Below are positions 34,268-42,642 of a DNA stretch of 64,000 nt, in pieces. Source of the DNA: Streptomyces marianii (lineage in GTDB: Bacteria > Actinomycetota > Actinomycetes > Streptomycetales > Streptomycetaceae); NCBI RefSeq assembly GCF_005795905.1, contig NZ_VAWE01000001.1, positions 1,302,001 to 1,366,000 of the forward strand. The letters are read 5' to 3'. Both the position numbers and the translations under genes were made by a program. The notes beneath the pieces are model-generated. The model worked only from the letters and a program-made list of their open reading frames with translations. It ran no database searches and was not told the DNA's origin. How positions within the stretch are numbered: the first letter of the stretch is position 1; every line of letters begins with the position of its first letter.

Positions 34268-34430
34268 CCGGGTAGCGGGGGCGGCGCCCTCGGCGCGGAC
34301 GGCCTTCCCGAGCCGCGCCGCCGTGACGGAGGTGCGCGTGGGCCGGGGCCGATCGGGACCGGCGGGCCTGGTGTGCGCGGGCCCGGCCTGTTCGGGACCG
34401 GCAGACCGTCGCGCGGGCCCCTTCCGGCAG

Positions 34431-35132
34431 TCAGTGCGTCTTCACGGCGCCGGTGGCCACTCGTGGAACACGGAGTTCCGCCTCGGCGGTGATGGCCCAG
34501 CGCTCGTGGTCGCGCCAGGCACCGTCGATGAACAGGAAGTCCGGGGAGAAGCCCTCCAGCCGGAAGCCCAGCCGCCGCACCAGGGCGGTGGATGCCCGGT
34601 TGCGAGGCTGGATGTTGGCTTCGAGCCGGTGCAGTCCGAGCGGCCCGAAGGCATGGCGGACGACGAGCCCGAGGCCCTCCGTCATCAGTCCGCGGCCCGC
34701 GGCGTGGGAGAACGCCCCGTAACCGAGAGCGCCGCTGAGGAAGGCGCCCTCGACGATGTTGTTGATGTTGACGAATCCGGCGATCCGGCCGTCCGCTCGA
34801 TCGCAGACGAGGTAGCCGGCCCTGGTCGGGTCCTCGAGGAGCCTGCGGGCGTAGGCGAGGTAGTCGGCCTCCGTCCGGGGCGGGAAGAGCCAGGGCCGGT
34901 GGAGCAGGATGCTCTCCCCGGCGAGCGCCGTGTACTGCGCCGCGTCGTCGAGGCGGTAGTGGCGTATGAACGTCCTCGGGCCGACGGCGAGCGCCTCGGC
35001 GGGGGCGTCGGAGGCAGCGGAACCGCCGGGGACTTCGGAGCCCGAGAGTGCCAGATGGCCTTCCGTGGCCCCGGGGCCGGAGGCGTTGGTGGTGTCGCGT
35101 GGGCCAGGAGGGGGACTTGGTGCCGGGGACAT
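34431..35132 (-). CDS. GNAT N-acetyltransferase, RimJ/RimL type
   Basis: A 233-residue acetyltransferase. After a 50-residue disordered lead (MSPAPSPPPGPRDTTNASGP) the GNAT domain follows: FIRHYRLDDAAQYTAL, ALGYGAFSHAAGRGLMTEGL (acetyl-CoA pyrophosphate loop variant Ala-x-Gly-x-Gly), GLHRLEANIQPRNRASTALV and RRLGFRLEGFSPDFLFIDG, the usual C-terminus of Rim enzymes. It probably acetylates a protein N-terminus or small amine. A -10 box TAGCCT stands 6 nt before the ATG, so it is probably leaderless. The upstream 160-bp inverted-repeat element begins 2 bp beyond that -10 box. Confidence 0.86.
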   Translation of the reverse strand: MSPAPSPPPGPRDTTNASGPGATEGHLALSGSEVPGGSAASDAPAEALAVGPRTFIRHYRLDDAAQYTALAGESILLHRPWLFPPRTEADYLAYARRLLEDPTRAGYLVCDRADGRIAGFVNINNIVEGAFLSGALGYGAFSHAAGRGLMTEGLGLVVRHAFGPLGLHRLEANIQPRNRASTALVRRLGFRLEGFSPDFLFIDGAWRDHERWAITAEAELRVPRVATGAVKTH

Positions 35133-35138
35133 GGCGCC

Positions 35139-35144
35139 AGGCTA
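35139..35144 (-). promoter_or_regulatory. -10 box TAGCCT of the leaderless GNAT gene
   Basis: Read on the minus strand, TAGCCT ends 6 nt before the ATG at 35132. The matching -35 region would fall inside the adjacent repeat element (35146-35305). Confidence 0.5.
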
Positions 35145-35145
35145 A

Positions 35146-35305
35146 GGGCTGTCCCGTCATCACCGGTGGATCAGCGCGCGGCGTCGGATGCGGTGCATCG
35201 CAAGCCGGAGGGTCGACCTCATACTGGGCGTATTCGGGCGATCCGGCAACGCAGCGAGGTGCCGCAGCCGTCGTCGTGCGCCCGCTGGGGCTTACGGGAC
35301 AGCCC
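35146..35305. mobile_element. 160-bp inverted-repeat element (MITE-like)
   Basis: The ends are GGGCTGTCCCGT (35146-35157) and ACGGGACAGCCC (35294-35305), a perfect 12-base terminal inverted repeat. The inside has no transposase. It fills the whole gap between the GNAT and LapA genes, ending exactly next to the LapA stop codon. Its interior is also seen, degenerate, at 15413-15480, so it is a dispersed family. The flanks TAA and TCA do not make a clean target duplication. Confidence 0.75.
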
Positions 35306-35587
35306 TCAGCGCCGGTCACTCCTGCGGCGGCAGGAGAGGTAGGCACCGCAGAGACCGCCGACGACCCATGTCCCCAGCAGGGCCAGGTACAGGGGGATCG
35401 TGACGATGGGGATCAGCAGCCTGATCTCGACTTTCTGGGTGTTCTCGAAGATGAAGACCAGGGTGAGGACCGCGACCACCAGGGCGGCGATCCTTCCGGG
35501 GGTGAGTCTGCCGCGGAGGCCCTCACCGCCGTGCCCGCCGCTGCCCCTGCTGCCCCTGGCTCCGGTCGTCGTGTCCTTGCGGCTCAT
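35306..35587 (-). CDS. LapA/DUF1049-family membrane protein
   Basis: A 93-residue protein with two transmembrane segments: RIAALVVAVLTLVFIFENTQ and IPLYLALLGTWVVGGLCGAY, joined by the KVEIRLLIPIVT strand typical of LapA (DUF1049). The N-terminus is Gly/Arg-rich. Bacterial LapA proteins help assemble lipid or envelope complexes in proteobacteria; the Streptomyces role is unknown. The start MSRKDTT follows a -10-like CATCCT by 6 nt. Its stop directly abuts the repeat element. Confidence 0.8.
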   Translation of the reverse strand: MSRKDTTTGARGSRGSGGHGGEGLRGRLTPGRIAALVVAVLTLVFIFENTQKVEIRLLIPIVTIPLYLALLGTWVVGGLCGAYLSCRRRSDRR

Positions 35588-35671
35588 GGGACCAGGATGG
35601 ACGGATACCGGCCCCATGAGGCGCGCGGAGTGGGCCGTACGGGTGAACCGTCCGGCGCCCGGGCAGCGTCC

Positions 35672-37147
35672 TCAGTGGTGACTGAGCACCGGCCGGGGCC
35701 GCTCTTCGGACCGCTCGCCCCGCTCCCCCACCGCGTCCGCCGGTTCCGGGCGCCGGATCAGCAGGGCGGTGACCACGCCGACGGCGAGGAGGGCGAGTGC
35801 GGCGAGCATGGCGTTGCGGTAGCCCGCCTCCGTGACCCCGTTCGCGTCGCTCCCCGCGGTGATCATGGCGGAGGCGAGGGCGATGCCGAGCGAGGCCCCG
35901 ACCCCGAAGCAGGCACCGTTGAGGCCGGAGAGGGAGCCGGGCTTGTCCTTGGGAGCGGTGGTGACGGCGAGTCCGTTGAGGCCGGTGAGCATGAAACCGC
36001 CGTACGTCACCCCGAGCGCGGCCAGCGCGGCGACCAGGAACCACTCGTTGTGCAGGAAGAGGGTGGCGAAGACGAAGATCGTGAAGTTGGCGATCGCGCC
36101 GGTGACGACGACCCTCCGCCAGCCGAGCCTCGGACCGATGCGGCCGGTCAGCGGGGCGGAGACGACACCGATCAGCTGGATCGGAGTGAGGAAGAGCACG
36201 GCGGCGGTGACCGCCGACAGCCCGAGGCCGACCCCGGGGTCCTGGGCGAAGAGCGGGATGGTCAGGGCGATCGCGCCGAAGGCACCTCCCAGCGTGCAGA
36301 TCGTGGTGATCAGCAGCGGCCAGGCGCGGCGGGAGGCCAGGACCTCGATGTCGATCACCGGGTCGGCGGCGGACTTCTGCGAGACGACGAAGAAGACGAG
36401 AGAGGCGACACCGCCGAGCAGGAAGCCGAGGGTGAGCGGCGAGTTCCAGCCCCAGGCGCTGCCCTGGGCGAGGCCGACGAGCACGCCGGTGAGGCCGAGG
36501 GAGAGGGCCGCGATGCCGCGCGAGTCGAAGCTGCCGCCGGTGCTCGCGGGCGGAGCCTCGGGGACGTAGCGGCGGACGCCGAGCAGGCCCGCGACGGCGA
36601 TCAGCGCGGAGCAGACGAAGATGCCGCGGAACCCGATGGTGTCGGCGATCTGGCCGCCGGCAATGGCGTCGACGCCCGCGAGGCCGCCGTTGACGGCGGT
36701 GATGATGCCGGCCGCCTTGCCGAAGCCGGCAGGGCTGAGCACCTGGTTCAGGGTGAGGAACGCGAGGGTGAACATGGCGGCCGAGACGCCCTGCAGGATC
36801 CTTCCCGCGATGAAGACCTCGATGTTCGGAGCGAGGACGCAGAGCACATCGCCGACGATCAGCACGATCGCGCAGAGGATCATCATCGGCTTGCGGCCCC
36901 GGCGGTCGCTGAGACGCGCCAGGGTGACCTGCCCGATCGCGGCCATCAGGAAGAACAGCGTCTGGGAGAGGCCCGCGGCAGCCGTCGTGGTGCCGAGGCG
37001 CTCGATGACGTCCGGGAGGGCGGGACTCAGCATCGTGGCGTTGATCTGGTAGCCGAGCACGGCCAGCACCATGGCCGCCAGCATGGCGCGGCGACCCGCC
37101 AGGTCGGAGTCGGACCCGGATCGCGTCCGGCCGGGCGTGGATGACAT
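35672..37147 (-). CDS. MFS drug-efflux-type transporter
   Basis: A 491-residue major facilitator with 14 predicted segments (DHA2-like). Motif A appears as LARLSDRRGRKPMMILCAIV, motif B-like as AGRILQGVSAAMFTLAF, and motif C-like as GFGKAAGIITAVNGGLAGVD. The start MSSTPGRTRS at 37147 was chosen over the upstream ATG, because the operator at 37235-37247 would otherwise lie inside the coding frame. It is divergent from the GntR gene and has the clearest copy of the shared operator, so it is probably the main target of that repressor. Substrate unknown; the linked adenosine deaminase suggests nucleosides or nucleoside antibiotics (inference). Confidence 0.87.
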   Translation of the reverse strand: MSSTPGRTRSGSDSDLAGRRAMLAAMVLAVLGYQINATMLSPALPDVIERLGTTTAAAGLSQTLFFLMAAIGQVTLARLSDRRGRKPMMILCAIVLIVGDVLCVLAPNIEVFIAGRILQGVSAAMFTLAFLTLNQVLSPAGFGKAAGIITAVNGGLAGVDAIAGGQIADTIGFRGIFVCSALIAVAGLLGVRRYVPEAPPASTGGSFDSRGIAALSLGLTGVLVGLAQGSAWGWNSPLTLGFLLGGVASLVFFVVSQKSAADPVIDIEVLASRRAWPLLITTICTLGGAFGAIALTIPLFAQDPGVGLGLSAVTAAVLFLTPIQLIGVVSAPLTGRIGPRLGWRRVVVTGAIANFTIFVFATLFLHNEWFLVAALAALGVTYGGFMLTGLNGLAVTTAPKDKPGSLSGLNGACFGVGASLGIALASAMITAGSDANGVTEAGYRNAMLAALALLAVGVVTALLIRRPEPADAVGERGERSEERPRPVLSHH

Positions 37148-37234
37148 GTCGGCCCCTTCGCCTTGGATGTCGGTGTCGAGATCCACCGATGCGTTCGTCG
37201 ATACGACGGCAGCCCAGACAGGGCCTTGCCAGAG

Positions 37235-37247
37235 CTTGTCTGACAAG
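37235..37247. promoter_or_regulatory. GntR/FadR-type operator upstream of the MFS gene
   Basis: CTTGTCTGACAAG matches the GntR/FadR consensus TNGTNNNACNA perfectly. The same 11-base core TTGTCTGACAA recurs at the adenosine deaminase start (38435-38445), and a right half-site at the GntR gene (37444-37450). Confidence 0.75.
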
Positions 37248-37435
37248 TGCCGCCTAAACAGACTGGAATCTACGGGCGTAGAACGTCAAGACCCTCTGGC
37301 TGTGAATTACGGTGGTCGGCAGCATGCGGGATGTGCCGGGACCCTGGCACACCAGGCGAAACACGGGCCGGTCCGGCGACATCCGCCAGCGGCCCCGTCA
37401 TGGCCCCGGGCCGCGACGGGACGAGCGGCCCGGAT

Positions 37436-37450
37436 TTGCAGCCTGACAAG
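37436..37450. promoter_or_regulatory. partial GntR operator before the GntR gene
   Basis: TTGCAGCCTGACAAG keeps the right half TGACAAG of the operator, 18 bp before the GTG at 37468. The left half is degenerate, so autoregulation is possible but weaker. Confidence 0.5.
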
Positions 37451-37467
37451 TGAGCCGAGGAGGGGCC

Positions 37468-38220
37468 GTGGCAGTCAGCGGAGAGCGCCGGAGGCCGGTC
37501 GTCGTCCTGTACGAGCGGATCGCGGACGCCATCCACGAGGGAACCTATCCGCCGGGATGCACCCTGCCCTCCGAGCCGCGGCTGGCCGCCGAGCTCGGCG
37601 TGAGCCGGCCCGCCCTGCGCGAGGCCCTCCTGCTCCTTCAGGAGGACGGACTGCTGACGGTACGGCGCGGAGTGGGCAGGACGGTCAACGACAGCCCGCC
37701 GCGCCGGGGCTTCGAGCACGTCCGGCCGCTGGAGGAACAGCTCTCGGCGGGTACGTCGCCCCTGCGGGTGAGAGCGCTGCTGCGCACGGTCGAGGAACCG
37801 ACCGACTTCACCACCCAGCACCTGCTCGCCCCCGCCCGGGCCGAGCTGCGGTTCTGGGAGTCGCTGCTGTCGGGCGAGGGCAGCGCGGCGGCGCTCAGCC
37901 AGGAGTGGGCGGCGGCCGACGACGTGCTGGAGCGGGCGCATCCGGCATTCGCCCGGGCCTTGGGGGAGGCGGGGGACGACGTCGGAACGTCGATGCTCGC
38001 GGTGCTGACCGGGGCCTCCCGGGGAGTGACGCTGACCGCGCACTCGGGCATCACGGCGACGCTCCTCGGCCGGCGCCGGGGGGCCCAGCTGAACCGCCCG
38101 GCCGACACCCCCGCCGTGCTGGTGACCCAGGTCGTACGGTCCGCCGACGTCCCGGTCCTGGCCGCCAAGCACATGCTGCCGACGGGCGCCCCGGCGCTCC
38201 CCGTCCTCCAGTCGAACTGA
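37468..38220 (+). CDS. GntR-family regulator with UTRA (HutC-like) domain
   Basis: A 250-residue repressor. The winged helix is clear: [40 protein letters not shown] and [20 protein letters not shown] (residues 10-70). The rest is a UTRA ligand domain, including [20 protein letters not shown] and the C-terminal LPVLQSN. GTG at 37468 is preceded by GAGGAGG; an earlier GTG at 37450 overlaps the half-operator and is less likely. It is divergent from an MFS pump and upstream of an adenosine deaminase, both with the same operator. The effector may be a purine nucleoside or an antibiotic exported by the pump (inference). Confidence 0.87.
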   Translation: MAVSGERRRPVVVLYERIADAIHEGTYPPGCTLPSEPRLAAELGVSRPALREALLLLQEDGLLTVRRGVGRTVNDSPPRRGFEHVRPLEEQLSAGTSPLRVRALLRTVEEPTDFTTQHLLAPARAELRFWESLLSGEGSAAALSQEWAAADDVLERAHPAFARALGEAGDDVGTSMLAVLTGASRGVTLTAHSGITATLLGRRRGAQLNRPADTPAVLVTQVVRSADVPVLAAKHMLPTGAPALPVLQSN

Positions 38221-38414
38221 CGGCGGCCGGCCGGCGACCGCCGCTCCCTGCTTCCCGCGCCGGCCACGACCCGCGAGCCCGCACCGCAGCCGGACGCCCC
38301 CGCCCCGGGCGGCGAACGCGGGACCCGGACGACCCGCGAACCCGCACCGCACTCGGGCGCCCCCGACCCGGACGGCGAACGCGGGGGCCGGACGCATCCG
38401 GTCGCGGCGTGGCG

Positions 38415-38420
38415 TACACT
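38415..38420 (+). promoter_or_regulatory. -10 box TACACT of a leaderless adenosine deaminase
   Basis: TACACT ends 8 nt before the ATG at 38429, so transcription should start at or within a base or two of it. The operator copy then lies from about +5 onward, inside the first codons. Confidence 0.55.
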
Positions 38421-38428
38421 CCCGCTGC

Positions 38429-39541
38429 ATGCACTTGTCTGACAACTCCGCCGCAGAGTCGCCCGCCGCCCCCGCCCCCGTCGCCGGCTGGATCCGCCGC
38501 GCGCCGAAGGCCGTTCTCCACGACCATCTGGACGGCGGTCTGCGCCCCGCCACGATCATCGAGCTGGCCGGGGAGTGCGGCTACGGCGATCTTCCTACCG
38601 ACGACCCCGACGCGCTCGCCGTCTGGTTCCGCGACGCCGCGGACTCGGGTTCGCTGGAGCGCTACCTCGAGACCTTCGCCCACACCTGCGCGGTGATGCA
38701 GACCCGCGACGCCCTCTTCCGGGTCGCTGCGGAGTGCGCCGAGGACCTGGCCGCGGACGGCGTCGTGTACGCCGAGGTGCGCTACGCGCCCGAGCAGCAC
38801 CAGGTACGCGGGCTGAGCCTCGACGAGGTCGTGGACGCCGTCAACGAGGGTCTCCGTGAGGGCGAGCGGCGGGCGGGCGGCCGTATCACCGTCCGGGCCC
38901 TCCTCACCGGCATGCGGCACACTCGGCGCTCGCTGGAGATAGCCGAGCTGACGGTCGCCCACCGGGACCGCGGTGTCGCCGGTTTCGACATAGCGGGCGG
39001 CGAGATCGGCAATCCGCCCGCGAACCACCTGGCCGCGTTCCAGCACCTGAAGCGGCACAACTGCCACTTCACCATCCACGCCGGCGAGGCCGTCGGCGCG
39101 GAGTCCATCCACGAGGCGGTCCAGGTCTGCGGTGCCGAGCGCATCGGCCACGGTGTGCGGATCACCGACGACATCCAGCTCCACGACGACGGCACGGCGA
39201 CACTCGGCCATCTCGCCGCCTACATCCGCGACAACCGCATCGCGCTGGAGGTCTGCCCGACGTCGAATCTGCAGACCGGTGCCGCGAAGGACTACGCGAC
39301 GCATCCGATCGACCTGCTGCGCCGTCTGGGCTTCCGGGTGACGCTCAACACCGACAACCGTCTCGTCTCCGGCACCACCATGAGCCGCGAGTTCCAGCAC
39401 ATGGCCGACGCGTTCGGCTACGGTCCCGAGGTCTTCGAGCGGTTCACCGTCGCGGCCGTCGAGTCCGCCTTCCTGCCCCTCCCGGAGCGCCGCCGCATCA
39501 TCGACGAGGTGATCCGGCCGGGTTACTCGGCGCTCGGCTGA
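38429..39541 (+). CDS. add: adenosine deaminase
   Basis: Converts adenosine and deoxyadenosine to inosines; cytosolic zinc TIM barrel. All metal and catalytic blocks are visible: zinc ligands His31 and His33 in [22 protein letters not shown] (third His and catalytic Glu), ERIGHGVRI and [13 protein letters not shown] (the Asp-Asp pair region). Length 370 aa is normal. Start ATG 38429 stands behind a -10 box with no leader. The first 25 residues ([20 protein letters not shown]) are a non-family extension that arises because the operator is inside the frame. It shares its operator with the GntR and MFS genes. Confidence 0.92.
   Translation: MHLSDNSAAESPAAPAPVAGWIRRAPKAVLHDHLDGGLRPATIIELAGECGYGDLPTDDPDALAVWFRDAADSGSLERYLETFAHTCAVMQTRDALFRVAAECAEDLAADGVVYAEVRYAPEQHQVRGLSLDEVVDAVNEGLREGERRAGGRITVRALLTGMRHTRRSLEIAELTVAHRDRGVAGFDIAGGEIGNPPANHLAAFQHLKRHNCHFTIHAGEAVGAESIHEAVQVCGAERIGHGVRITDDIQLHDDGTATLGHLAAYIRDNRIALEVCPTSNLQTGAAKDYATHPIDLLRRLGFRVTLNTDNRLVSGTTMSREFQHMADAFGYGPEVFERFTVAAVESAFLPLPERRRIIDEVIRPGYSALG
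38434..38446. promoter_or_regulatory. GntR operator inside the first codons of adenosine deaminase
   Basis: The 11-base core TTGTCTGACAA at 38435-38445 is identical to the MFS operator and overlaps codons 3-6. A repressor bound here would block transcription just after initiation. Confidence 0.7.
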
Positions 39542-39674
39542 CCGTGACGCACCGTCGGTGCGCATCGGTCCTGGGGGTGTCCGCGAGGTGTCTGCGCGTC
39601 CGTCACGGGGCCGCGCAGGCATCGGCCCGACCGCTCCCCCCGGGTCCGGCGCGGCCCGGCGACGTCCTCCCGCG

Positions 39675-40634
39675 TCAACTCAGCGCCGGCACCTCCAGCG
39701 TCAGTGTCCCCGCGTCGGCGTCGAGTAGCGCCGGCAGCCCGAGGGGCACGGTGAGGTTGCCCGGGCCGTGCCCGAAGCCCAGTTCCTCGACGACCGGTAC
39801 ACCGAGTCCGGACAGCCGGTCCAGCAGGAGCGCCCGGACCTCCTCGTAGGGTCCGCAGTCCTCCCAGGAGCCGAGAACGACACCCGCCACTCCGTCCAGC
39901 CAGCCGGAGCGCAGCAGCTGTGTGAGGATCCGGTCCAGGCGGTACGTCTCCTCCCCCACGTCCTCGATCAGCAGCAGGCCGCCGCGTGCCGAGGGCCGTG
40001 CGTGCGGGGTACCGAGGTCGGCGGCGAGCATGCTGACGCAGCCGCCGAGGGTGATGCCGCCCGCGCGTCCCGGGACGAGCGCAGCCCCGCCCGGGCCGAG
40101 GGACATCACCGACTCGGGTTCGAACAGCGTGGCGCGCAGCGACTCCTGGCCGGCGGTGTCCTTGAGGAAGTTCGCCGTGGCCGGCATGGGACCGTGCAGG
40201 GTGGACAGCCCGGCGCGGACAGCGAAGGCCTCGTGGAGCGCGGTCACGTCGCTGTATCCGACGAAGGCCTTCGGCCCGGCCGCGCGTATCGCGGCCCAGT
40301 CGACGAGGTCCACCATGCGCTGTGCGCCGTAGCCGCCGCGGGCGCAGATCACGGCGGAGACTGCCGGATCGCACCATGCCTGCTCCAGGTCCCGGGCACG
40401 GTCCTCGTCACGGCCCGCGAGATACCCGAGATCCCGGCTCTCGTCGAGGACATGGGGCATGACGACCGGGTCCAGGCCCCAGCCGCGCAGGATGTCCAGG
40501 CCCGTTTCGAGGGTGTCGGCAGGGACGGGACCGCTCGTGGCGACGACGGCGACCCTGGCCCCGGGGGTGAGCCGAGGTGGCCGGGTGAGGGCGGTCGGAC
40601 CCGCCGCGCCGGAGTGCCGGTGCATGACGTTCAC
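39675..40634 (-). CDS. ldcA: LD-carboxypeptidase (S66, murein tetrapeptide type)
   Basis: A serine carboxypeptidase of family S66 that removes D-Ala from murein-type tetrapeptides, or in the MccF branch cleaves acyl-adenylates. The triad is complete: Ser128 in GYSDVTALHEA, Glu224 in LLLIEDVGEET and His289 in LGFGHGPGNL. The ARGGYGAQRM loop matches true LdcA enzymes. Length 319 aa is usual. The GTG start overlaps the stop of the S9 peptidase gene by 4 bp. It closes a four-gene operon of peptidases, which points to recycling of cell-wall peptides or of D-amino-acid peptides. The symbol names the family, not a proven ortholog. Confidence 0.85.
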   Translation of the reverse strand: MNVMHRHSGAAGPTALTRPPRLTPGARVAVVATSGPVPADTLETGLDILRGWGLDPVVMPHVLDESRDLGYLAGRDEDRARDLEQAWCDPAVSAVICARGGYGAQRMVDLVDWAAIRAAGPKAFVGYSDVTALHEAFAVRAGLSTLHGPMPATANFLKDTAGQESLRATLFEPESVMSLGPGGAALVPGRAGGITLGGCVSMLAADLGTPHARPSARGGLLLIEDVGEETYRLDRILTQLLRSGWLDGVAGVVLGSWEDCGPYEEVRALLLDRLSGLGVPVVEELGFGHGPGNLTVPLGLPALLDADAGTLTLEVPALS

Positions 40635-42631
40635 TTCCTCAGCTCGAGCGGGGGGACGTCGGTGCGCCGGATGCCGAAGGTCTGGGCGTACAGCGAGAGT
40701 TCGGCCTCCAGAGCACGGATCATGGTCTCCGCCCGGCGGAAGCCGTGGCCCTCTCCCTCGAAGGCGATGTACGCGTGCGGTATGCCGCGTCCCGCCATCT
40801 GGGCGAGGAAACGCTCGCTCTGGACGGGCGGGCAGATCGGGTCGTCCAGCCCCTGCAGCAGCAGGAAGGGCACGGAGATCCGGTCGACGTGCTCGATCGG
40901 CGACCGCTCCCGATAGCGGCCGGGCACCTCGGTGAGCGGACCGACCAGTGACTCCAGGTACTGCGACTCGAAGTCGTGGGTCTCGTCGGTGGCCCAGCCC
41001 ATCAGGTCAAGGATGGGATAGATGATCGTGCCGCAGGCGTACACGTCCGTGCCGGTGAGCGATGCCGCGGTGGTCCAGCCTCCGGCGCTGCCGCCGCGGA
41101 TGGCGAGCCGGTCCGGGTCGGCGGTGCCCTCCGAGGCGAGGGCCTCGGCGACCGCCGCGCAGTCCTCCACGTCGACGACGCCCCACTGCTCGCGCAGCCG
41201 GTTGCGGTACTCGCGGCCGTATCCGGTGGAGCCGCCGTAGTTGACCTCGGCGACGCCGATGCCGCGCGAGGTGAAGTAGGCGATCTCCAGGTCGAGGACG
41301 AGCGGCGCGTGTCCGGTCGGTCCGCCGTGCGCCCAGATCACGAACGGGGGCAGTTCGTCGTCGGGGGCGACCCGGTCCGGGTTGTGGGGCGGGTAGATGT
41401 GTGCGTGGATCTCGCGGTTGTCCGGACCGGTGAAGGTACGGATCTGGGGTTCGGGGTAGTACGCGGGGTCCACGGCGTCGGCGTGCGCCGCGCCGATGAC
41501 ACGGGTCCGCCCGGTACGGGTGTCGAGCTCTACGACCTCGTAGCCGGTGCGGGGGCTGGCCGCCACGCCGACGACCCTGGTGCCGTGCGCCGCGAGAGTC
41601 GGGGCCCACTCCGTCCAGGGCCCCGCCGCGTCGACCAGTTCGCCGGTCTCCGGGTCGAGAATCCCGAGAGCCGTGGACCCCTTGCCGTGGATGACCGCGA
41701 TCAGTCCGCTGTCGAGCGGCTGGAACCACTGCAGGCCGATCTTCCACAGCGGACCGCCGAACTCCTCGTTCCGGCCCTCGCACAGTCCGGTCGCGGTGGG
41801 CTCGGCACCGGCGAGGGCGTCCGGCCGGATACGGCGCAGCTCCCACCAGTTACCCGGGTCGGACACGAGCAGCAGCGAACCGTCCGGGGCCCAGTCGACC
41901 TGGGCGACCGACTCGTCGGGGCCGCCGGCGACGCAGCGCACCGCGGTGAACGGTCCCGTACGGGAGACCTCGCCGACCATGGCCTCGGTGCCGTCCCACG
42001 GCATGCGCGGATGGTCCCAGGCGATCCACGCCACCCGGCTCCCGTCCGGGGAGAGCCGGGGGCCGGTCACGAACCGGTGCCGGTCGTCGGTCAGTTCCCG
42101 CACGACCGCACGGTCCTCCGCCGCGGAACCGTCCAGCGGCACGGCCGCGACGACGCGCCGCACGTCGGTGGGGGCGTCGCCGGTGAACTCCTCCAGCACA
42201 CACCAGACCTCGCCCCGGTCCAGCAGCACCACCGGGTCGACCCAGCGCAGTCCGCCTCCGGCCCCGGACACCGGGGTGAGCGGCCGCGGGTCACCTACGC
42301 CGTCCGGTTCGAACACATACAGCCGCTGATCGGGGTGGTGGACGAAGACGACGAGCGGGCCGTCCCCGGGCCGGGCGGCGGCAGCCCATGGCCGGCCGCC
42401 GTACTCGATGACCCGGCTGCGCACGTTCCAGGGGGCGGGCAGGACGGACTCCTCGGCGCCGCCCGCTCTCCGGCGCATCAGTGCCCGGCGCCCGCCCTCG
42501 GCGGGGCGCGGCGCGGTCCACCACACCTCCTCCCCGACGACGCCGGCGAAATCAGGACGGCCGTCGTGCGAGGCCGCGAGCGCGGCGTCGATCGGCGACG
42601 GCCAGGTGCCGTAGGCCCCCGTGGGTACCAT
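40631..42631 (-). CDS. S9 prolyl oligopeptidase-family serine peptidase
   Basis: A 666-residue peptidase of the S9C/acylaminoacyl-peptidase branch. An N-terminal seven-blade beta-propeller (about residues 60-390) is followed by an alpha/beta-hydrolase: Ser in IRGGSAGGWTT, Asp in LQGLDDPICPP, His in FEGEGHGFRR. WAHGGPTGHAPLVLD is the oxyanion-hole segment. It cleaves short peptides in the cytosol. It overlaps ldcA by 4 bp and starts 11 bp after the M20 peptidase stop, so it sits in the same operon. Confidence 0.9.
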   Translation of the reverse strand: MVPTGAYGTWPSPIDAALAASHDGRPDFAGVVGEEVWWTAPRPAEGGRRALMRRRAGGAEESVLPAPWNVRSRVIEYGGRPWAAAARPGDGPLVVFVHHPDQRLYVFEPDGVGDPRPLTPVSGAGGGLRWVDPVVLLDRGEVWCVLEEFTGDAPTDVRRVVAAVPLDGSAAEDRAVVRELTDDRHRFVTGPRLSPDGSRVAWIAWDHPRMPWDGTEAMVGEVSRTGPFTAVRCVAGGPDESVAQVDWAPDGSLLLVSDPGNWWELRRIRPDALAGAEPTATGLCEGRNEEFGGPLWKIGLQWFQPLDSGLIAVIHGKGSTALGILDPETGELVDAAGPWTEWAPTLAAHGTRVVGVAASPRTGYEVVELDTRTGRTRVIGAAHADAVDPAYYPEPQIRTFTGPDNREIHAHIYPPHNPDRVAPDDELPPFVIWAHGGPTGHAPLVLDLEIAYFTSRGIGVAEVNYGGSTGYGREYRNRLREQWGVVDVEDCAAVAEALASEGTADPDRLAIRGGSAGGWTTAASLTGTDVYACGTIIYPILDLMGWATDETHDFESQYLESLVGPLTEVPGRYRERSPIEHVDRISVPFLLLQGLDDPICPPVQSERFLAQMAGRGIPHAYIAFEGEGHGFRRAETMIRALEAELSLYAQTFGIRRTDVPPLELRK

Positions 42632-42642
42632 GCCAACCCCCC

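Noticed and set aside
35048..37144. 698-codon plus-strand frame
   Set aside because: Glu/Asp/Gly-rich shadow opposite the MFS gene.
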